Shown one piece after another: positions 8,147 through 17,069 of a stretch of 64,000 bases of DNA (position 1 is the stretch's first letter; each line of letters starts with the position of its first letter). The position numbers were made by a program, and so were the translations under genes. The stretch is from Anaerolineales bacterium. GTDB lineage: Bacteria > Chloroflexota > Anaerolineae > Anaerolineales > Villigracilaceae. A model generated the notes under the pieces. That model had not been told where the DNA came from. It did no database searches and worked only from the letters and a program-made list of their open reading frames with translations. The DNA is taken from contig JAEURJ010000014.1 of the NCBI GenBank assembly GCA_016789305.1, forward strand, positions 372,001-436,000. The letters run 5' to 3'.

Positions 8147-9064
8147 ATGATGCATAGACTTGCCATCCTTTCCGACCTTGCAGAGCAATACCGCGCTGTG
8201 ATCGAAAAAGAAAATTTACCTGATCTAACCATCGAGTCGACTCCGGGCCCGGATACGGACATCCTGCTTGGCAACCCGCACTTGATGAAAAACATACTCG
8301 CTTCTCTCCCCGCCCTGAGCTGGGTGCAGTCCACTTCGGCAGGAGTCGAACTCCTGATGGATTCCTCTCTGCGCCGGGATTATGTTCTGACCAATGCCCG
8401 CGATGTATTCGGCAGATTGATGTCTGAATACATCTTTGGTTATCTGCTGGCACACGAACGACAGATCTTTCAGAGATTTGCAGACCAGCAAGCCAAACGT
8501 TGGAACGATGAAAATACCGGCGTATTATATGGAAAGACCATCGGCCTACTTGGGGTTGGGTCCATTGGCGCGGAAGTTGCAAAAACCGCAAAGTTTTTCA
8601 ATATGACCGTCCGTGGATACACACAAAAGAGTGAAATGTCCGCAGATGTCGATCACTATTTTCACGGGAACGACCTTTTAAAATTCGCAAACGGGTTGGA
8701 TTATCTCGTTTCCATTTTGCCCAACACAAAAGAAACCCGCAAGATCGTCAACGCCGATGTGCTCAACGCCCTGCCAACTCACGCCCTTTTTATCAGCGTT
8801 GGCCGTGGTTCCGCAGTGGACGAATCCGCTTTGCTGAACGCATTGACCCAAAACAAGATCGCCGGCGCTGTGCTGGACGTCTTTGAAAAAGAACCCCTTC
8901 CGCAAGACCATCCCTTCTGGACGACGCCCAATTTGCTGATGACTTTTCACACGTCCGCGCCCAGCCTGCCGGAAGATATTGCGAAACTATTTATCGAGAA
9001 CTATAAGTTATTCAATCAAGGCAAGCCGCTGAAATTTCAAGTGGATTTTGAAAAAGGGTATTAA
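8147..9064 (+). CDS. D-isomer-specific 2-hydroxyacid dehydrogenase
   Basis: 305 residues. The NAD-binding Rossmann fold appears as GLLGVGSIGAEVAK. The catalytic triad of the family can be read as Arg in SVGRGSAVDE, Glu in VFEKEPLPQDHPFW and His in TFHTSAPS. The enzyme reduces 2-keto acids or oxidises D-2-hydroxyacids in the cytosol; glyoxylate or hydroxypyruvate would fit the surrounding genes but this is not shown. Start at ATG 8147 (second Met at 8150); no clear Shine-Dalgarno site. It is divergent from the receiver gene. Confidence 0.85.
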   Translation: MMHRLAILSDLAEQYRAVIEKENLPDLTIESTPGPDTDILLGNPHLMKNILASLPALSWVQSTSAGVELLMDSSLRRDYVLTNARDVFGRLMSEYIFGYLLAHERQIFQRFADQQAKRWNDENTGVLYGKTIGLLGVGSIGAEVAKTAKFFNMTVRGYTQKSEMSADVDHYFHGNDLLKFANGLDYLVSILPNTKETRKIVNADVLNALPTHALFISVGRGSAVDESALLNALTQNKIAGAVLDVFEKEPLPQDHPFWTTPNLLMTFHTSAPSLPEDIAKLFIENYKLFNQGKPLKFQVDFEKGY

Positions 9065-9200
9065 TCCGCGCTGAGCGGAGTGAGCGCACTTGGCGAACGA
9101 AGTCGAAGCGCTGTTTATTTGAAGAATACTATAAAGGCCTTCGGCTTCGCCGCAAAACCATGCGGCTCCGCTCAGGACGAAAATAAACTTAGGAGCAATC

Positions 9201-10487
9201 ATGACAACACAATTCAAACTTTATCCGTATCGCTGGGTGGTGCTGGGGGTCTTCATGTTTATCAACCTCACCATCCAAACCCTGTGGATCTCGTACGCGC
9301 CCATTACAGGTCCAGCCGCGAAATTCTACGGCGTGACCGATCTGCAGATCGGCCTGTTGGCCATGTCGTTCATGATCGCTTTTATCCCGTTGTCCATTCC
9401 CGTTTCCTGGGTGATCGACACCTACGGCTTCCGCATCGCGGTCGGTATCGGTGTGATTTTGATGGGCATCTTCGGCGTCCTACGCGGACTCGCCGGCACA
9501 AATTACACGCTTGTTTTGTGGAGCACCTTTGGCCTTGCGGCTTCGCAGCCATTTCTCTTAAACGCATGGACCAAGGTCCCTGCCAATTGGTTTGCGATGG
9601 AAGAACGCGCCACCGCAGTCGGCATCGTCACACTCGGGAACTTGATTGGCACAGCGCTTGGCATGGTGCTCACTCCAATTCTTTTGGAAACCATGCCTAT
9701 TCCCACCATTCAATTAATTTATGGAAGCGTCGCCGCATTCTCAGCAGTTCTCTTCCTAATCTTTGCCCGCGAGACTCCTCCCACTCCGCCCTGCCCTCCC
9801 GGACAGGAAGTCCGCGCGTTGATGCTGGATGGACTCAAACACTCGTTCACGGTCAGGCCGTTTTGGTTTACCTTGCTGGTGTCTTTCATTGGACTGGGCA
9901 TCTTCAACGGCATCACCACCTGGATCGAGAACATCATTCGCCCGCGCGGATTCACTCCCACCGATGCCGGCACGCTCGGCGCGTTGATGATCGTCGGCGG
10001 TGTGATCGGTGCCGTGGTCATGCCGGCGTTATCGGATAAACAACACAAACGTCAGCTTTATTTGTTCATTGCATTCTTCGGTGCGATCCCAGGGTTGATC
10101 GGTCTCACCTATGCGACAACTGCCACACTACTATTTGCTTCTGCCTTCGCTTTAGGTTTTTTCCTCACAAGCGCGATGCCCATCGCCATGCAATATGCCG
10201 CCGAAGTAACCAACCCTACACCTGAGGGAACATCCAATGGCCTGATCCAACTGTTCGGTCAGGGAGCCGTGGTCTTCGTCTATATCATGGAAGCGATGAA
10301 AACCGCAGACGGTTCCTTCACGCCCGCACTCTTACTCGCCCTCGGGTTGCTCGTTCTCAGCGGCGTTTTTGTGTCGCAAATGAAAGACCCAAATCTTGTT
10401 ACAGTTCCACAAGAAACGGCAAAGCCAATAAAAAAGAAAAGTACAATCAAGCAAGGTAAAAAGACTTCGAAGGCCAAGAAAAAATAA
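9201..10487 (+). CDS. Major facilitator superfamily transporter
   Basis: 428 residues with about 12 hydrophobic segments. MNINLTIQTLWISYAPI-like entry helices and a VSWVIDTYGFRIAVGIG loop between helices 2 and 3 are MFS features. The C-terminal tail is very basic (KPIKKKSTIKQGKKTSKAKKK region). The best resemblance is to the oxalate/nitrate or FLVCR-like carrier groups, but the substrate is not evident. An AGGAG site lies 6 bases before the ATG. It probably imports or exports a compound handled by the neighbouring dehydrogenase and dehydratase genes. Confidence 0.85.
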   Translation: MTTQFKLYPYRWVVLGVFMFINLTIQTLWISYAPITGPAAKFYGVTDLQIGLLAMSFMIAFIPLSIPVSWVIDTYGFRIAVGIGVILMGIFGVLRGLAGTNYTLVLWSTFGLAASQPFLLNAWTKVPANWFAMEERATAVGIVTLGNLIGTALGMVLTPILLETMPIPTIQLIYGSVAAFSAVLFLIFARETPPTPPCPPGQEVRALMLDGLKHSFTVRPFWFTLLVSFIGLGIFNGITTWIENIIRPRGFTPTDAGTLGALMIVGGVIGAVVMPALSDKQHKRQLYLFIAFFGAIPGLIGLTYATTATLLFASAFALGFFLTSAMPIAMQYAAEVTNPTPEGTSNGLIQLFGQGAVVFVYIMEAMKTADGSFTPALLLALGLLVLSGVFVSQMKDPNLVTVPQETAKPIKKKSTIKQGKKTSKAKKK

Positions 10488-10496
10488 TGGTGTCCC

Positions 10497-11444
10497 GTGT
10501 CCGTTTCATTTCGTGATATTCAGCAGGCCGCAGAACGAATCAAGCCATACATCCATCACACACCTGTGTTGACCAACGAAAGCTTAAATCGACAAGTAGG
10601 CGTGCAGGTGTTTCTCAAATGCGAGAACCTGCAAAAGGTTGGCGCGTTTAAATTTCGCGGCGCGTGCAACGCGGTGTATTCATTAAGTGATGAAGAAGCA
10701 GCGCACGGAGTCTGTACCCATTCATCTGGAAATCACGCACAGGCATTGGCGCTGGCGGCAAAGATGCGTGGCATTCCGGCATACATTGTGATGCCAAGTA
10801 ATGCGCCATTGGTGAAGAAAAATGCTGTTGCCGGATATGGCGGTCAAATCACATTTTGCGAGCCGACTCTCGAAGCCAGAGAAAGCACATTGGACAGAGT
10901 CAGGCTCGATACGGGCGCGAACGTTGTTCATCCATATAATGATGAACGCGTGATCGCCGGTCAAGGCACGGCAGTGTTGGAATTATTGGAAGATGTTCCT
11001 GATCTGGATGTCATCATCGCACCCGTTGGAGGCGGCGGATTATTGAGCGGCACATCCATCGCAGCGACGGAAACCAAAAAGGGAATCCGAGTCATTGCCG
11101 GCGAGCCTGAGATGGCCGATGATGCATTTCGTTCTGTCAAAGCCGGGAAGATCATTCCATCGACAAATCCAAAGTCGATGGCGGATGGATTGCTTTCTTC
11201 ACTTGGGCAAATCAACTTTCCCATTATTCAAGATAGAGTGGAACAAATTGTCACGGTAAGCGAAACTGGAATTACTGAGGCAATGAAATTTATTTGGGAA
11301 CGCGCAAAGATCATCATCGAACCATCGGCAGCCGTGGCGGTTGGTGTGCTTTGGGAAAAGAAAATTGACCTAAGCGGTTTGAAAGTCGGCGTGATTTTAA
11401 GCGGCGGCAATGTGGACCTGGAGAAATTACCGTGGCAACCGTAA
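10497..11444 (+). CDS. Threonine dehydratase / serine racemase family PLP enzyme (fold type II)
   Basis: 315 residues, starting at GTG 10497, nine bases after the MFS stop. The PLP lysine is Lys52 in VGAFKFRGACNAV, the phosphate-binding loop is VGGGGLLSG, and SSGNHAQALA binds the substrate carboxylate. There is no C-terminal ACT regulatory domain, as in catabolic threonine dehydratases and serine racemases. It would deaminate L-threonine or L-serine, or racemise serine. The TAA stop (11442-11444) is supplied by the first bases of the adjoining 60-base repeat. Confidence 0.85.
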   Translation: MSVSFRDIQQAAERIKPYIHHTPVLTNESLNRQVGVQVFLKCENLQKVGAFKFRGACNAVYSLSDEEAAHGVCTHSSGNHAQALALAAKMRGIPAYIVMPSNAPLVKKNAVAGYGGQITFCEPTLEARESTLDRVRLDTGANVVHPYNDERVIAGQGTAVLELLEDVPDLDVIIAPVGGGGLLSGTSIAATETKKGIRVIAGEPEMADDAFRSVKAGKIIPSTNPKSMADGLLSSLGQINFPIIQDRVEQIVTVSETGITEAMKFIWERAKIIIEPSAAVAVGVLWEKKIDLSGLKVGVILSGGNVDLEKLPWQP

Positions 11445-11500
11445 GGGCGACCCTTCAAGGTCAACAAAGGTCATAATGAATCTGGGCGGGTCGCCCCTAC
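11441..11500. repeat. 60-base palindromic repeat, overlapping the dehydratase stop codon
   Basis: GTAAGGGCGACCC at the left and GGGTCGCCCCTAC at the right, with a centre nearly identical to that of the copy at 12449. The bases TAA of the left end form the stop codon of the upstream gene. Confidence 0.85.
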
Positions 11501-11513
11501 ATATGGAAACCAA

Positions 11514-12452
11514 ATGAACCCTATCGAAACCATTTTGCAAAAACAACCCATCGCCATTTTGGATGGCGCGCTGGCAACCGAACTTGAAAATCGCGGCTGT
11601 AATTTAAATGACGATCTTTGGTCGGCAAGAATCTTGATGGAGCAGCCTGAATTAATTCATCAGGTGCATCTCGATTATTTCAATGCGGGTGCAGACTTTG
11701 CCATCACGGCCAGCTATCAAGCTACGATCGAAGGTTTTGCACGCCGTGGTTTGAACAAAGACGAATCGCTTGCGCTCATGCAAAAATCAGTGAAAATTGC
11801 GCAGGAAGCGCGCGGTGAATTTTGGTCCATTGAAAGCAATCGTGTAAACAGAACTCGTCCGCTCATCGCCGCTTCGGTAGGACCGTATGGCGCGTTTCTT
11901 GCAGACGGTTCTGAATATCGCGGTGACTATAACTTGACCGAAGGGGAATTGATCGACTTTCATCGCCCGCGTGTGGAAGCGCTCATCGCCTCCGGCGCGG
12001 ACCTGCTGGCCTGCGAGACTATCCCATGCTTGATCGAAGCCCAAGCATTGATCAAATTGCTGGGTGAATTTCCAAATACCTATGCATGGTTCACCTTCAG
12101 CGCGAAGGACGGCGAACATATTTGTCACGGTGAAAAAATCGCGGATTGTGCCAAGTTGTTGGATTCCTCTCCGCAAGTGGCAGCAATTGGAATCAACTGC
12201 ACTTCCCCGCTTCATATTCCATCTTTGATTCGTGAGATCAAGAAGAATACAAACAAACCGATTATTGTATATCCAAACTCCGGCGAAGTTTATAATCCCG
12301 ACACAAACACATGGCACGGAGAAACCTCCAGCGAGGAATTCGGGTTGCAATCAAAAAAGTGGCATGAAAATGGCGCGACGATCATCGGCGGATGCTGCCG
12401 CACAACTCCCGACCATATTCGTGAGATAAAAAGTTGGACATCGATTTTGTAG
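11514..12452 (+). CDS. Homocysteine S-methyltransferase family protein
   Basis: 312 residues. AILDGALATELENRG at the N-terminus, GINCTSP in the middle and IIGGCCRTTPDHI at the end are the family's zinc-site motifs, supplying three cysteines. MmuM-type enzymes transfer a methyl group from S-methylmethionine or SAM to homocysteine; BHMT uses betaine. No cobalamin domain is present. The methyl donor here cannot be decided. The TAG stop (12450-12452) comes from the following repeat, so the ancestral C-terminus may have been slightly different. Confidence 0.85.
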   Translation: MNPIETILQKQPIAILDGALATELENRGCNLNDDLWSARILMEQPELIHQVHLDYFNAGADFAITASYQATIEGFARRGLNKDESLALMQKSVKIAQEARGEFWSIESNRVNRTRPLIAASVGPYGAFLADGSEYRGDYNLTEGELIDFHRPRVEALIASGADLLACETIPCLIEAQALIKLLGEFPNTYAWFTFSAKDGEHICHGEKIADCAKLLDSSPQVAAIGINCTSPLHIPSLIREIKKNTNKPIIVYPNSGEVYNPDTNTWHGETSSEEFGLQSKKWHENGATIIGGCCRTTPDHIREIKSWTSIL

Positions 12453-12508
12453 GGGCGACCCTTCACGATCATCAATCGTCATAATTAATCTGGGCGGGTC
12501 GCCCCTAC
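12449..12508. repeat. 60-base palindromic repeat, supplying a stop codon
   Basis: GTAGGGGCGACCC at the left and GGGTCGCCCCTAC at the right. The centre shares CATAATNAATCTGGGC with the copy at 11441, so these two belong to one subfamily. TAG at 12450-12452 terminates the methyltransferase gene. Confidence 0.85.
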
Positions 12509-12532
12509 ATCAATTTAAGAGGAAATTATTAA

Positions 12533-14104
12533 ATGACCGAACCGATCATCCTTGCAGTGGACCTTGGCACGTCTGGAATGAAAGTTGCGCTGATCACCGT
12601 CAGCGGGAAAGTTTTGGGCTGGGAGACCGAGCCCATTCAATTGATCCTCACGCCTGATAATGGCGTGGAGCAATCGCCCGATGAGTGGTGGAGTGCATTT
12701 TTATCTGCTTCGAAAAGACTGATCACGAAGAATCAATCTTCGGCGGGTCTGATCCGCGCTGTTTGTTGTTCCACGCAAGGCGAAGGGACCATCGCTGTCG
12801 ATAAAGATGGAAACGCACTCGGCAATTGCATCCTGTGGATGGACATGCGCGGCGCAAGTCACTTGAAGAAGCAACTCAACGGATTGATCAACATCGACGG
12901 TGCGGACTTGTTTAAAGTGCTGCGCTTTGTGAATTTAACAGGCGGGATGCCCAACTTCGCAGGCAAAGACCCCGCTGGGCACATGCTTTTCATCCGCGAT
13001 ACAAAACCTGAGCTGTACGCGAAGACTCATAAGTTTTTGAACGTGTTGGATTATTTGAATTTGCGACTCACGGGTGAGTTCGTGGCTTCATTCGATTCGA
13101 TTGTAACTTCCTGGGTAACGGACAATCGCAATCCGAACCAACTTAAATACAACGATGGACTAATTTCCATGCTTGGCATTGACCGCGCAAAGCTGCCGGA
13201 TGTAGTCGCTTGCTCCTCTGTCATCGGCAATTTGAAGACAGATGTCGCAAGTGCTCTTGGGCTTTCCAGTGATGTAAAAGTAGTTGCCGGTTCCATTGAC
13301 AATACCGCCGCCGCCATCGGCTCCGGCGCTGTGGAGGATTTCCATCCGCATTTATACATCGGCACCTCCTCATGGATCACAGCACATGTGCCATTCAAGA
13401 AAACGGACATCGGCTCCAGCCTCGCATCGATTCCATGCGCGGTTCCCGATAAGTATTTATTAACTGCATTGCAAGCCACGGCTGGCGGAAATTTAACCTT
13501 TCTGCGTGACAACATCATTTATCACAAAGATGAATTGCTGCAAGAAGCAGATGTGCCCGACATTTTCAAAGTGCTTGATCAAATCACGGCTCGCGTGCCC
13601 GCAGGAGCAAATGGAGTCATCTACACCCCGTGGATCTGGGGCGAGCGTGCGCCGGTGGACGACAAAACGGTGCGAGCGGGTTTGTACAATTTATCCTTGA
13701 ACAATACACGCGAAGACATCATTCGCGCATTCCTGGAAGGCATTGCACTCAACACCAAATGGTTGATGTCTCCTGTCGAAAAATTCCTCGGCAAAAAAGT
13801 AGACTCAATCAACATCGTCGGCGGCGGCGCGCAATCGGATGTATGGTGCCAGATCTTTGCGGATGTGATGAACCTGGAGATCAAACAAGTGGCGGAGCCT
13901 GTCTATGCCAACGCGCGCGGCGCAGCATGGATCGGCGCAGTGGGCATCGGCGAGATCAAATTTCAAGATGTGCCGAAGTTGGTGGAGATCAAGAAAATAT
14001 ATTCGCCCAATCAAAGTCACCGTGCTTTATACGATGAACGATTTGACGTATTCAAATCCATTTACAAACAGATGAAGGGTGTGTATAAAAAGCTGAATAG
14101 TTAA
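12533..14104 (+). CDS. FGGY-family carbohydrate kinase, xylulokinase-like
   Basis: 523 residues. LAVDLGTSGMKVALI is the N-terminal phosphate-1 motif of the sugar kinase/actin fold; VAGSIDNTAAAIGSG and NIVGGGAQSDVWCQI are the central and adenosine motifs of FGGY kinases. AAGAGGAAAT precedes the ATG. It would phosphorylate a ketose or polyol with ATP in the cytosol, feeding the class II aldolase upstream; the exact sugar is unknown. It is the last plus-strand gene of the block and is followed by a strong terminator. Confidence 0.85.
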   Translation: MTEPIILAVDLGTSGMKVALITVSGKVLGWETEPIQLILTPDNGVEQSPDEWWSAFLSASKRLITKNQSSAGLIRAVCCSTQGEGTIAVDKDGNALGNCILWMDMRGASHLKKQLNGLINIDGADLFKVLRFVNLTGGMPNFAGKDPAGHMLFIRDTKPELYAKTHKFLNVLDYLNLRLTGEFVASFDSIVTSWVTDNRNPNQLKYNDGLISMLGIDRAKLPDVVACSSVIGNLKTDVASALGLSSDVKVVAGSIDNTAAAIGSGAVEDFHPHLYIGTSSWITAHVPFKKTDIGSSLASIPCAVPDKYLLTALQATAGGNLTFLRDNIIYHKDELLQEADVPDIFKVLDQITARVPAGANGVIYTPWIWGERAPVDDKTVRAGLYNLSLNNTREDIIRAFLEGIALNTKWLMSPVEKFLGKKVDSINIVGGGAQSDVWCQIFADVMNLEIKQVAEPVYANARGAAWIGAVGIGEIKFQDVPKLVEIKKIYSPNQSHRALYDERFDVFKSIYKQMKGVYKKLNS

Positions 14105-14141
14105 AAGACTTCGGAGGTCTTGAAGACCTCCGAAGTCTTTT
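14103..14141. terminator. Bidirectional rho-independent terminator
   Basis: A perfect 17-base stem, AAAAGACTTCGGAGGTC with its complement, around a 5-base loop, with A and T runs at its ends. It lies between the convergent kinase and ABC permease genes and can end both transcripts. Confidence 0.85.
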
Positions 14142-14155
14142 AATGATCTGCCTTT

Positions 14156-14923
14156 TTACGCCCGATTTTTATACGCCCGCATCGCAAAAACATATGCCAC
14201 GAGCATAATCCCAACGCACCACGCAAGCGCAATCCAGATGTCGTTACCGACGGGTTGGCTTGATAGCAATGCCCGAATGGCATTCACAATCGAAGTCACC
14301 GGCTGGTTTTCGGCAAAGGCGCGAACTACCGGCGGCATCGACTCGGTTGGCACAAAGGCGGAACTGATAAAGGGCAGGAAAATGAGCGGGTAGGAAAATG
14401 CTGTCGCCCCGTCAATGGAGGTTGCGCTCAAGCCGGCGATCACCGCAACCCAGGTCAGGGCCAGAGTGAACAGCACAAGGATGGCGGCCACGGCAAGCCA
14501 GGATAGGATTCCCGCTGACGAGCGAAAGCCCATCACAAGCGCTACAAGAATAATGACCAGGGTCGAAATCGCATTGGATACCAACGAGGTCAGCACATGC
14601 CCCCACAACGGGGCCGAACGCGCGATCGGCATGGAGTGGAATCTTTCAAAGATGCCTCTTTGCATATCCAAAAACAGGCGGTAAGACGTATACGCAATGC
14701 CGCTTGAAATCGCCATCAACAGGATACCGGGAAGCAGATAATTTACATAGTTATCCGTACCGGTCTGGATCGCACCCCCAAACACATAAACAAACAACAG
14801 CATCATTGCGATCGGCGTGATGGTGACTGTCATGATGGTGTCCATGCTTCGCAGGATATGGCGCATGGAACGTCCAAGCATAATACCCATATCGCTGAAA
14901 TAGTGATTATTTGACGTTTCCAT
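14156..14923 (-). CDS. ABC-2 type transporter permease (DrrB-like)
   Basis: 255 residues with about six membrane segments; GILLMAISSGIAYTSYRLFLDMQRGIFERFHSM spans the amphipathic region typical of ABC-2 exporters such as DrrB. It pairs with the ATPase gene whose stop codon overlaps this start by one base (TAATG). The pair probably exports a lipophilic drug or lipid across the cytoplasmic membrane. It belongs to the PadR-controlled operon; the cargo is unknown. Confidence 0.85.
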   Translation of the reverse strand: METSNNHYFSDMGIMLGRSMRHILRSMDTIMTVTITPIAMMLLFVYVFGGAIQTGTDNYVNYLLPGILLMAISSGIAYTSYRLFLDMQRGIFERFHSMPIARSAPLWGHVLTSLVSNAISTLVIILVALVMGFRSSAGILSWLAVAAILVLFTLALTWVAVIAGLSATSIDGATAFSYPLIFLPFISSAFVPTESMPPVVRAFAENQPVTSIVNAIRALLSSQPVGNDIWIALAWCVGIMLVAYVFAMRAYKNRA

Positions 14924-15684
14924 TATTTCATCTCCTTCTTGCCGATGATCGCGAGGAAAATCTCTTCCAGGGTCGGCTGTTTTTCCACATACTCCACCTT
15001 TGCAGGCGGGAACATCTTTTTCAAATCCGCGAGCGTACCATTCGCGATTATTTTCCCTTCATGCAGAATGGCAATCTGGTCAGCAAGTTGCTCGGCTTCC
15101 TCCAAATACTGGGTCGTTAGGAACACTGTCGTACCGTTATTCGCAAGCTCCTTGACGATCTTCCAAACTTCGATGCGTCCCTCGGGGTCCAGCCCGGTCG
15201 TTGGCTCGTCCAGAAAAATGACCTGCGGTTTTCCGACCAGGCTCATGGCGATGTCGAGCCTGCGGCGCATTCCGCCGGAATAAGTTGCAACTGCCCGATC
15301 AGCCGCTTCGGTCAAACTGAAGCGATTCAATAACTCATCTGCAACATGATTCGGATCCTTGAGGTGCCTCAACCTGGCGATCATGATCAAATTTTCCCGC
15401 CCGGTCAGGATCTCGTCTACGGCTGCGAATTGACCGGTCAAGCTGATCGACCTCCGCACATCGTCTGGCTTTACCGCAACATCAAATCCGTTTACGGTTG
15501 CAGTTCCGCCATCCTGCTTGAGCAGCGTGGTGAGGATCTTGACAATCGTTGTCTTCCCCGCGCCGTTGGAACCGAGCAGGGCGAACACACTGCCCTTTTT
15601 CACATCAAAATCCACGCCCTGCAGAACAGGAAGGTTCTTGTAGGATTTTTGCAGACCTTGCACTTGAATTGAATTGTTTAACAT
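14923..15684 (-). CDS. ABC transporter ATP-binding protein (DrrA/CcmA-like)
   Basis: 253 residues. Walker A LGSNGAGKTT, Q-loop LTGQFAAVDE, signature YSGGMRRRLDIA, Walker B VIFLDEPTTGLD and the switch-region TQYLEEAEQLAD are all present. The C-terminal 25 residues match the DrrA-like extension (VEKQPTLEEIFLAI). Start at 15684 is supported by TAAGGAGAAG upstream; longer in-frame starts lie in the preceding gene. It energises the adjacent ABC-2 permease and lies in one operon with the pentapeptide protein and PadR. Confidence 0.9.
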   Translation of the reverse strand: MLNNSIQVQGLQKSYKNLPVLQGVDFDVKKGSVFALLGSNGAGKTTIVKILTTLLKQDGGTATVNGFDVAVKPDDVRRSISLTGQFAAVDEILTGRENLIMIARLRHLKDPNHVADELLNRFSLTEAADRAVATYSGGMRRRLDIAMSLVGKPQVIFLDEPTTGLDPEGRIEVWKIVKELANNGTTVFLTTQYLEEAEQLADQIAILHEGKIIANGTLADLKKMFPPAKVEYVEKQPTLEEIFLAIIGKKEMK

Positions 15685-15697
15685 ATTCTTCTTCTCC

Positions 15698-16573
15698 TTA
15701 GATAACAGTAACCTTTGACAAATCCGCATCCAACCCTTTGAGGGTGGCATAGGTCAGCTTATCCATTTTCGCATCGTCAAAGCAGATCGTTTTGATGGCA
15801 CGGTAATATTTTTTAGACCAGGAATGCCAGGTCCAGGCCGCAAGAAAGGACACATTTTTGAGGGTCGCGCCTTTAAACGATGATCCATTCAACGCGGCCT
15901 CATCAAACTTGACACCGATAAAGACCTGTCCATCCAGGCGCATCTCACGCAGATCGCATTGATTAAAGTCCACACCAACAAAGGTGCAGTTTTCAAATGT
16001 TGTTTTTCTAAGGTCAGTCTGGTTAAACTTGACGTCAGTCAGTTTTACATCTATAAACTTTGCGTTGTCCAATCCCGACATGCTGAAGTTCGTGCGCACA
16101 AGGATTGACTTATTGAAGCTCGTATCCGTAAGGTCACTGGTGGACAAGGTGCAGTCTGTAAGATTCGTTCCGTCGAAATTTGCTTCACGCACATCACTTG
16201 CATAAAACGAGCTGCCGGTCAAATCAGCACCCGCAAAATTGGAGCCGCGCAATGCGCTCGCATCATATTTTCCTTTGTGGACTGTAACACCCGCAAAGTC
16301 ACTCTCTGGCAGGTTGCTCGCGCTGAAGTTGGTCAGCACCTGTCGCTCCAGCGAGTGGGAAAGATTGGCAACTTCCTGCACCGTTTGTTCGATGTCGCCA
16401 ATGCTGTCAATGGTTATTTGAAAGGCCGTTTCATCGTCCTTGCCATCGGCTTTAAGTTCGCGGAATCGTTCCTGCAAATCAGCGAGCAGGTCTGCCTTTA
16501 GTTCAGTGACGCTTTTCACTCCATCGTAAGGTGCAAAAACGCCGTTCAAATATTGGTTTATTTTCTCGTTCAT
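15698..16573 (-). CDS. HAAS-like N-terminal module fused to pentapeptide repeats
   Basis: 291 residues. Residues 1-75 (KINQYLNGVFAPYDGV, then LLADLQERFRELKADGK and SIGDIEQTVQEVA) resemble the HAAS/permease-prefix module that often sits beside PadR regulators. From about residue 85 to 235 the A(D/N)LxX pentapeptide pattern repeats (ALRGSNFAGADLTGSSFYAS and so on), predicting a right-handed beta-helix. There is no membrane segment. Its place between padR and the ABC genes suggests a sensor or adaptor in control of the exporter; this is inference. Confidence 0.75.
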   Translation of the reverse strand: MNEKINQYLNGVFAPYDGVKSVTELKADLLADLQERFRELKADGKDDETAFQITIDSIGDIEQTVQEVANLSHSLERQVLTNFSASNLPESDFAGVTVHKGKYDASALRGSNFAGADLTGSSFYASDVREANFDGTNLTDCTLSTSDLTDTSFNKSILVRTNFSMSGLDNAKFIDVKLTDVKFNQTDLRKTTFENCTFVGVDFNQCDLREMRLDGQVFIGVKFDEAALNGSSFKGATLKNVSFLAAWTWHSWSKKYYRAIKTICFDDAKMDKLTYATLKGLDADLSKVTVI

Positions 16574-16586
16574 AACATTACATCTC

Positions 16587-16916
16587 CTATAATAAATTAT
16601 CGAGTATGCGCTTTGCATACTCCCAATTGCTTTTGTTTTCAGAATACAGTTGTTTTCCCTTTTTGGTGATCTGGTAGTACTTCCTTCTGCCCCCCTGGGT
16701 TTCATCTCCCCAATAGGAAGTAATACAGCCGTCCCCTTCCAGACGCTTCAGGCTGGAATACATGGTCGCTTCCTTCAGTTCGTATTCCCCTGAAGAATTG
16801 GTATGGATCAACTTTGTAATTTCATATCCATACTTGTCGCCACTGATCAGCAATTTCAAGATGATCGTATCGGTGTGGCCTCTGAGGAGGTCTGCTGAGA
16901 TCTTGTTATCTGTCAT
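16587..16916 (-). CDS. PadR family transcriptional regulator
   Basis: 109 residues, the length of the short PadR-s2 subfamily. GHTDTIILKLLISGDKYGYEI is the first helix pair, EATMYSSLKRLEGDGCI is the recognition helix and the GGRRKYYQITKKG wing is typical. There is only one C-terminal dimerisation helix. TAGGAGACA precedes the ATG. It is the first gene of the operon with the pentapeptide protein and ABC exporter, so it probably autoregulates the whole unit in response to an exported compound. Confidence 0.9.
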   Translation of the reverse strand: MTDNKISADLLRGHTDTIILKLLISGDKYGYEITKLIHTNSSGEYELKEATMYSSLKRLEGDGCITSYWGDETQGGRRKYYQITKKGKQLYSENKSNWEYAKRILDNLL

Positions 16917-16936
16917 AAAATGTCTCCTATGGGTGT

Positions 16937-16965
16937 AATATACGGCAAAGTACTATGTCTGTCAA
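16937..16965 (-). promoter_or_regulatory. Promoter of the PadR/pentapeptide/ABC operon
   Basis: On the minus strand TTGACA (16965-16960), a 17-base spacer and TATATT (16942-16937), about 20 bases before the padR start. The spacer contains short dyad-like GTAC and GTATATTAC elements that could be the PadR operator; this is not established. Confidence 0.7.
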
Positions 16966-17030
16966 GGTATTTTGGCAAATTGGGTATTCCGAAAAAATGT
17001 TAAGTTTCCTGAACAGGTAAAATAGAAAAT

Positions 17031-17057
17031 GCAGGGGCGAGGTCATCTCGCCCCTAC
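17031..17057. repeat. Short palindromic repeat of the GCAGGGGCGA type
   Basis: GCAGGGGCGAG and CTCGCCCCTAC flank a five-base centre. It is a reduced relative of the 60-base family, ending 12 bases before the start of the proline racemase family gene. Confidence 0.7.
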
Positions 17058-17069
17058 TTAGGAGAATCT

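Noticed and set aside
9065..9120. GCTGAGCGGAGTGAGCGC segment as an imperfect hairpin
   Set aside because: Resembles a common dispersed intergenic repeat, but with only one copy in the window I cannot define its limits.
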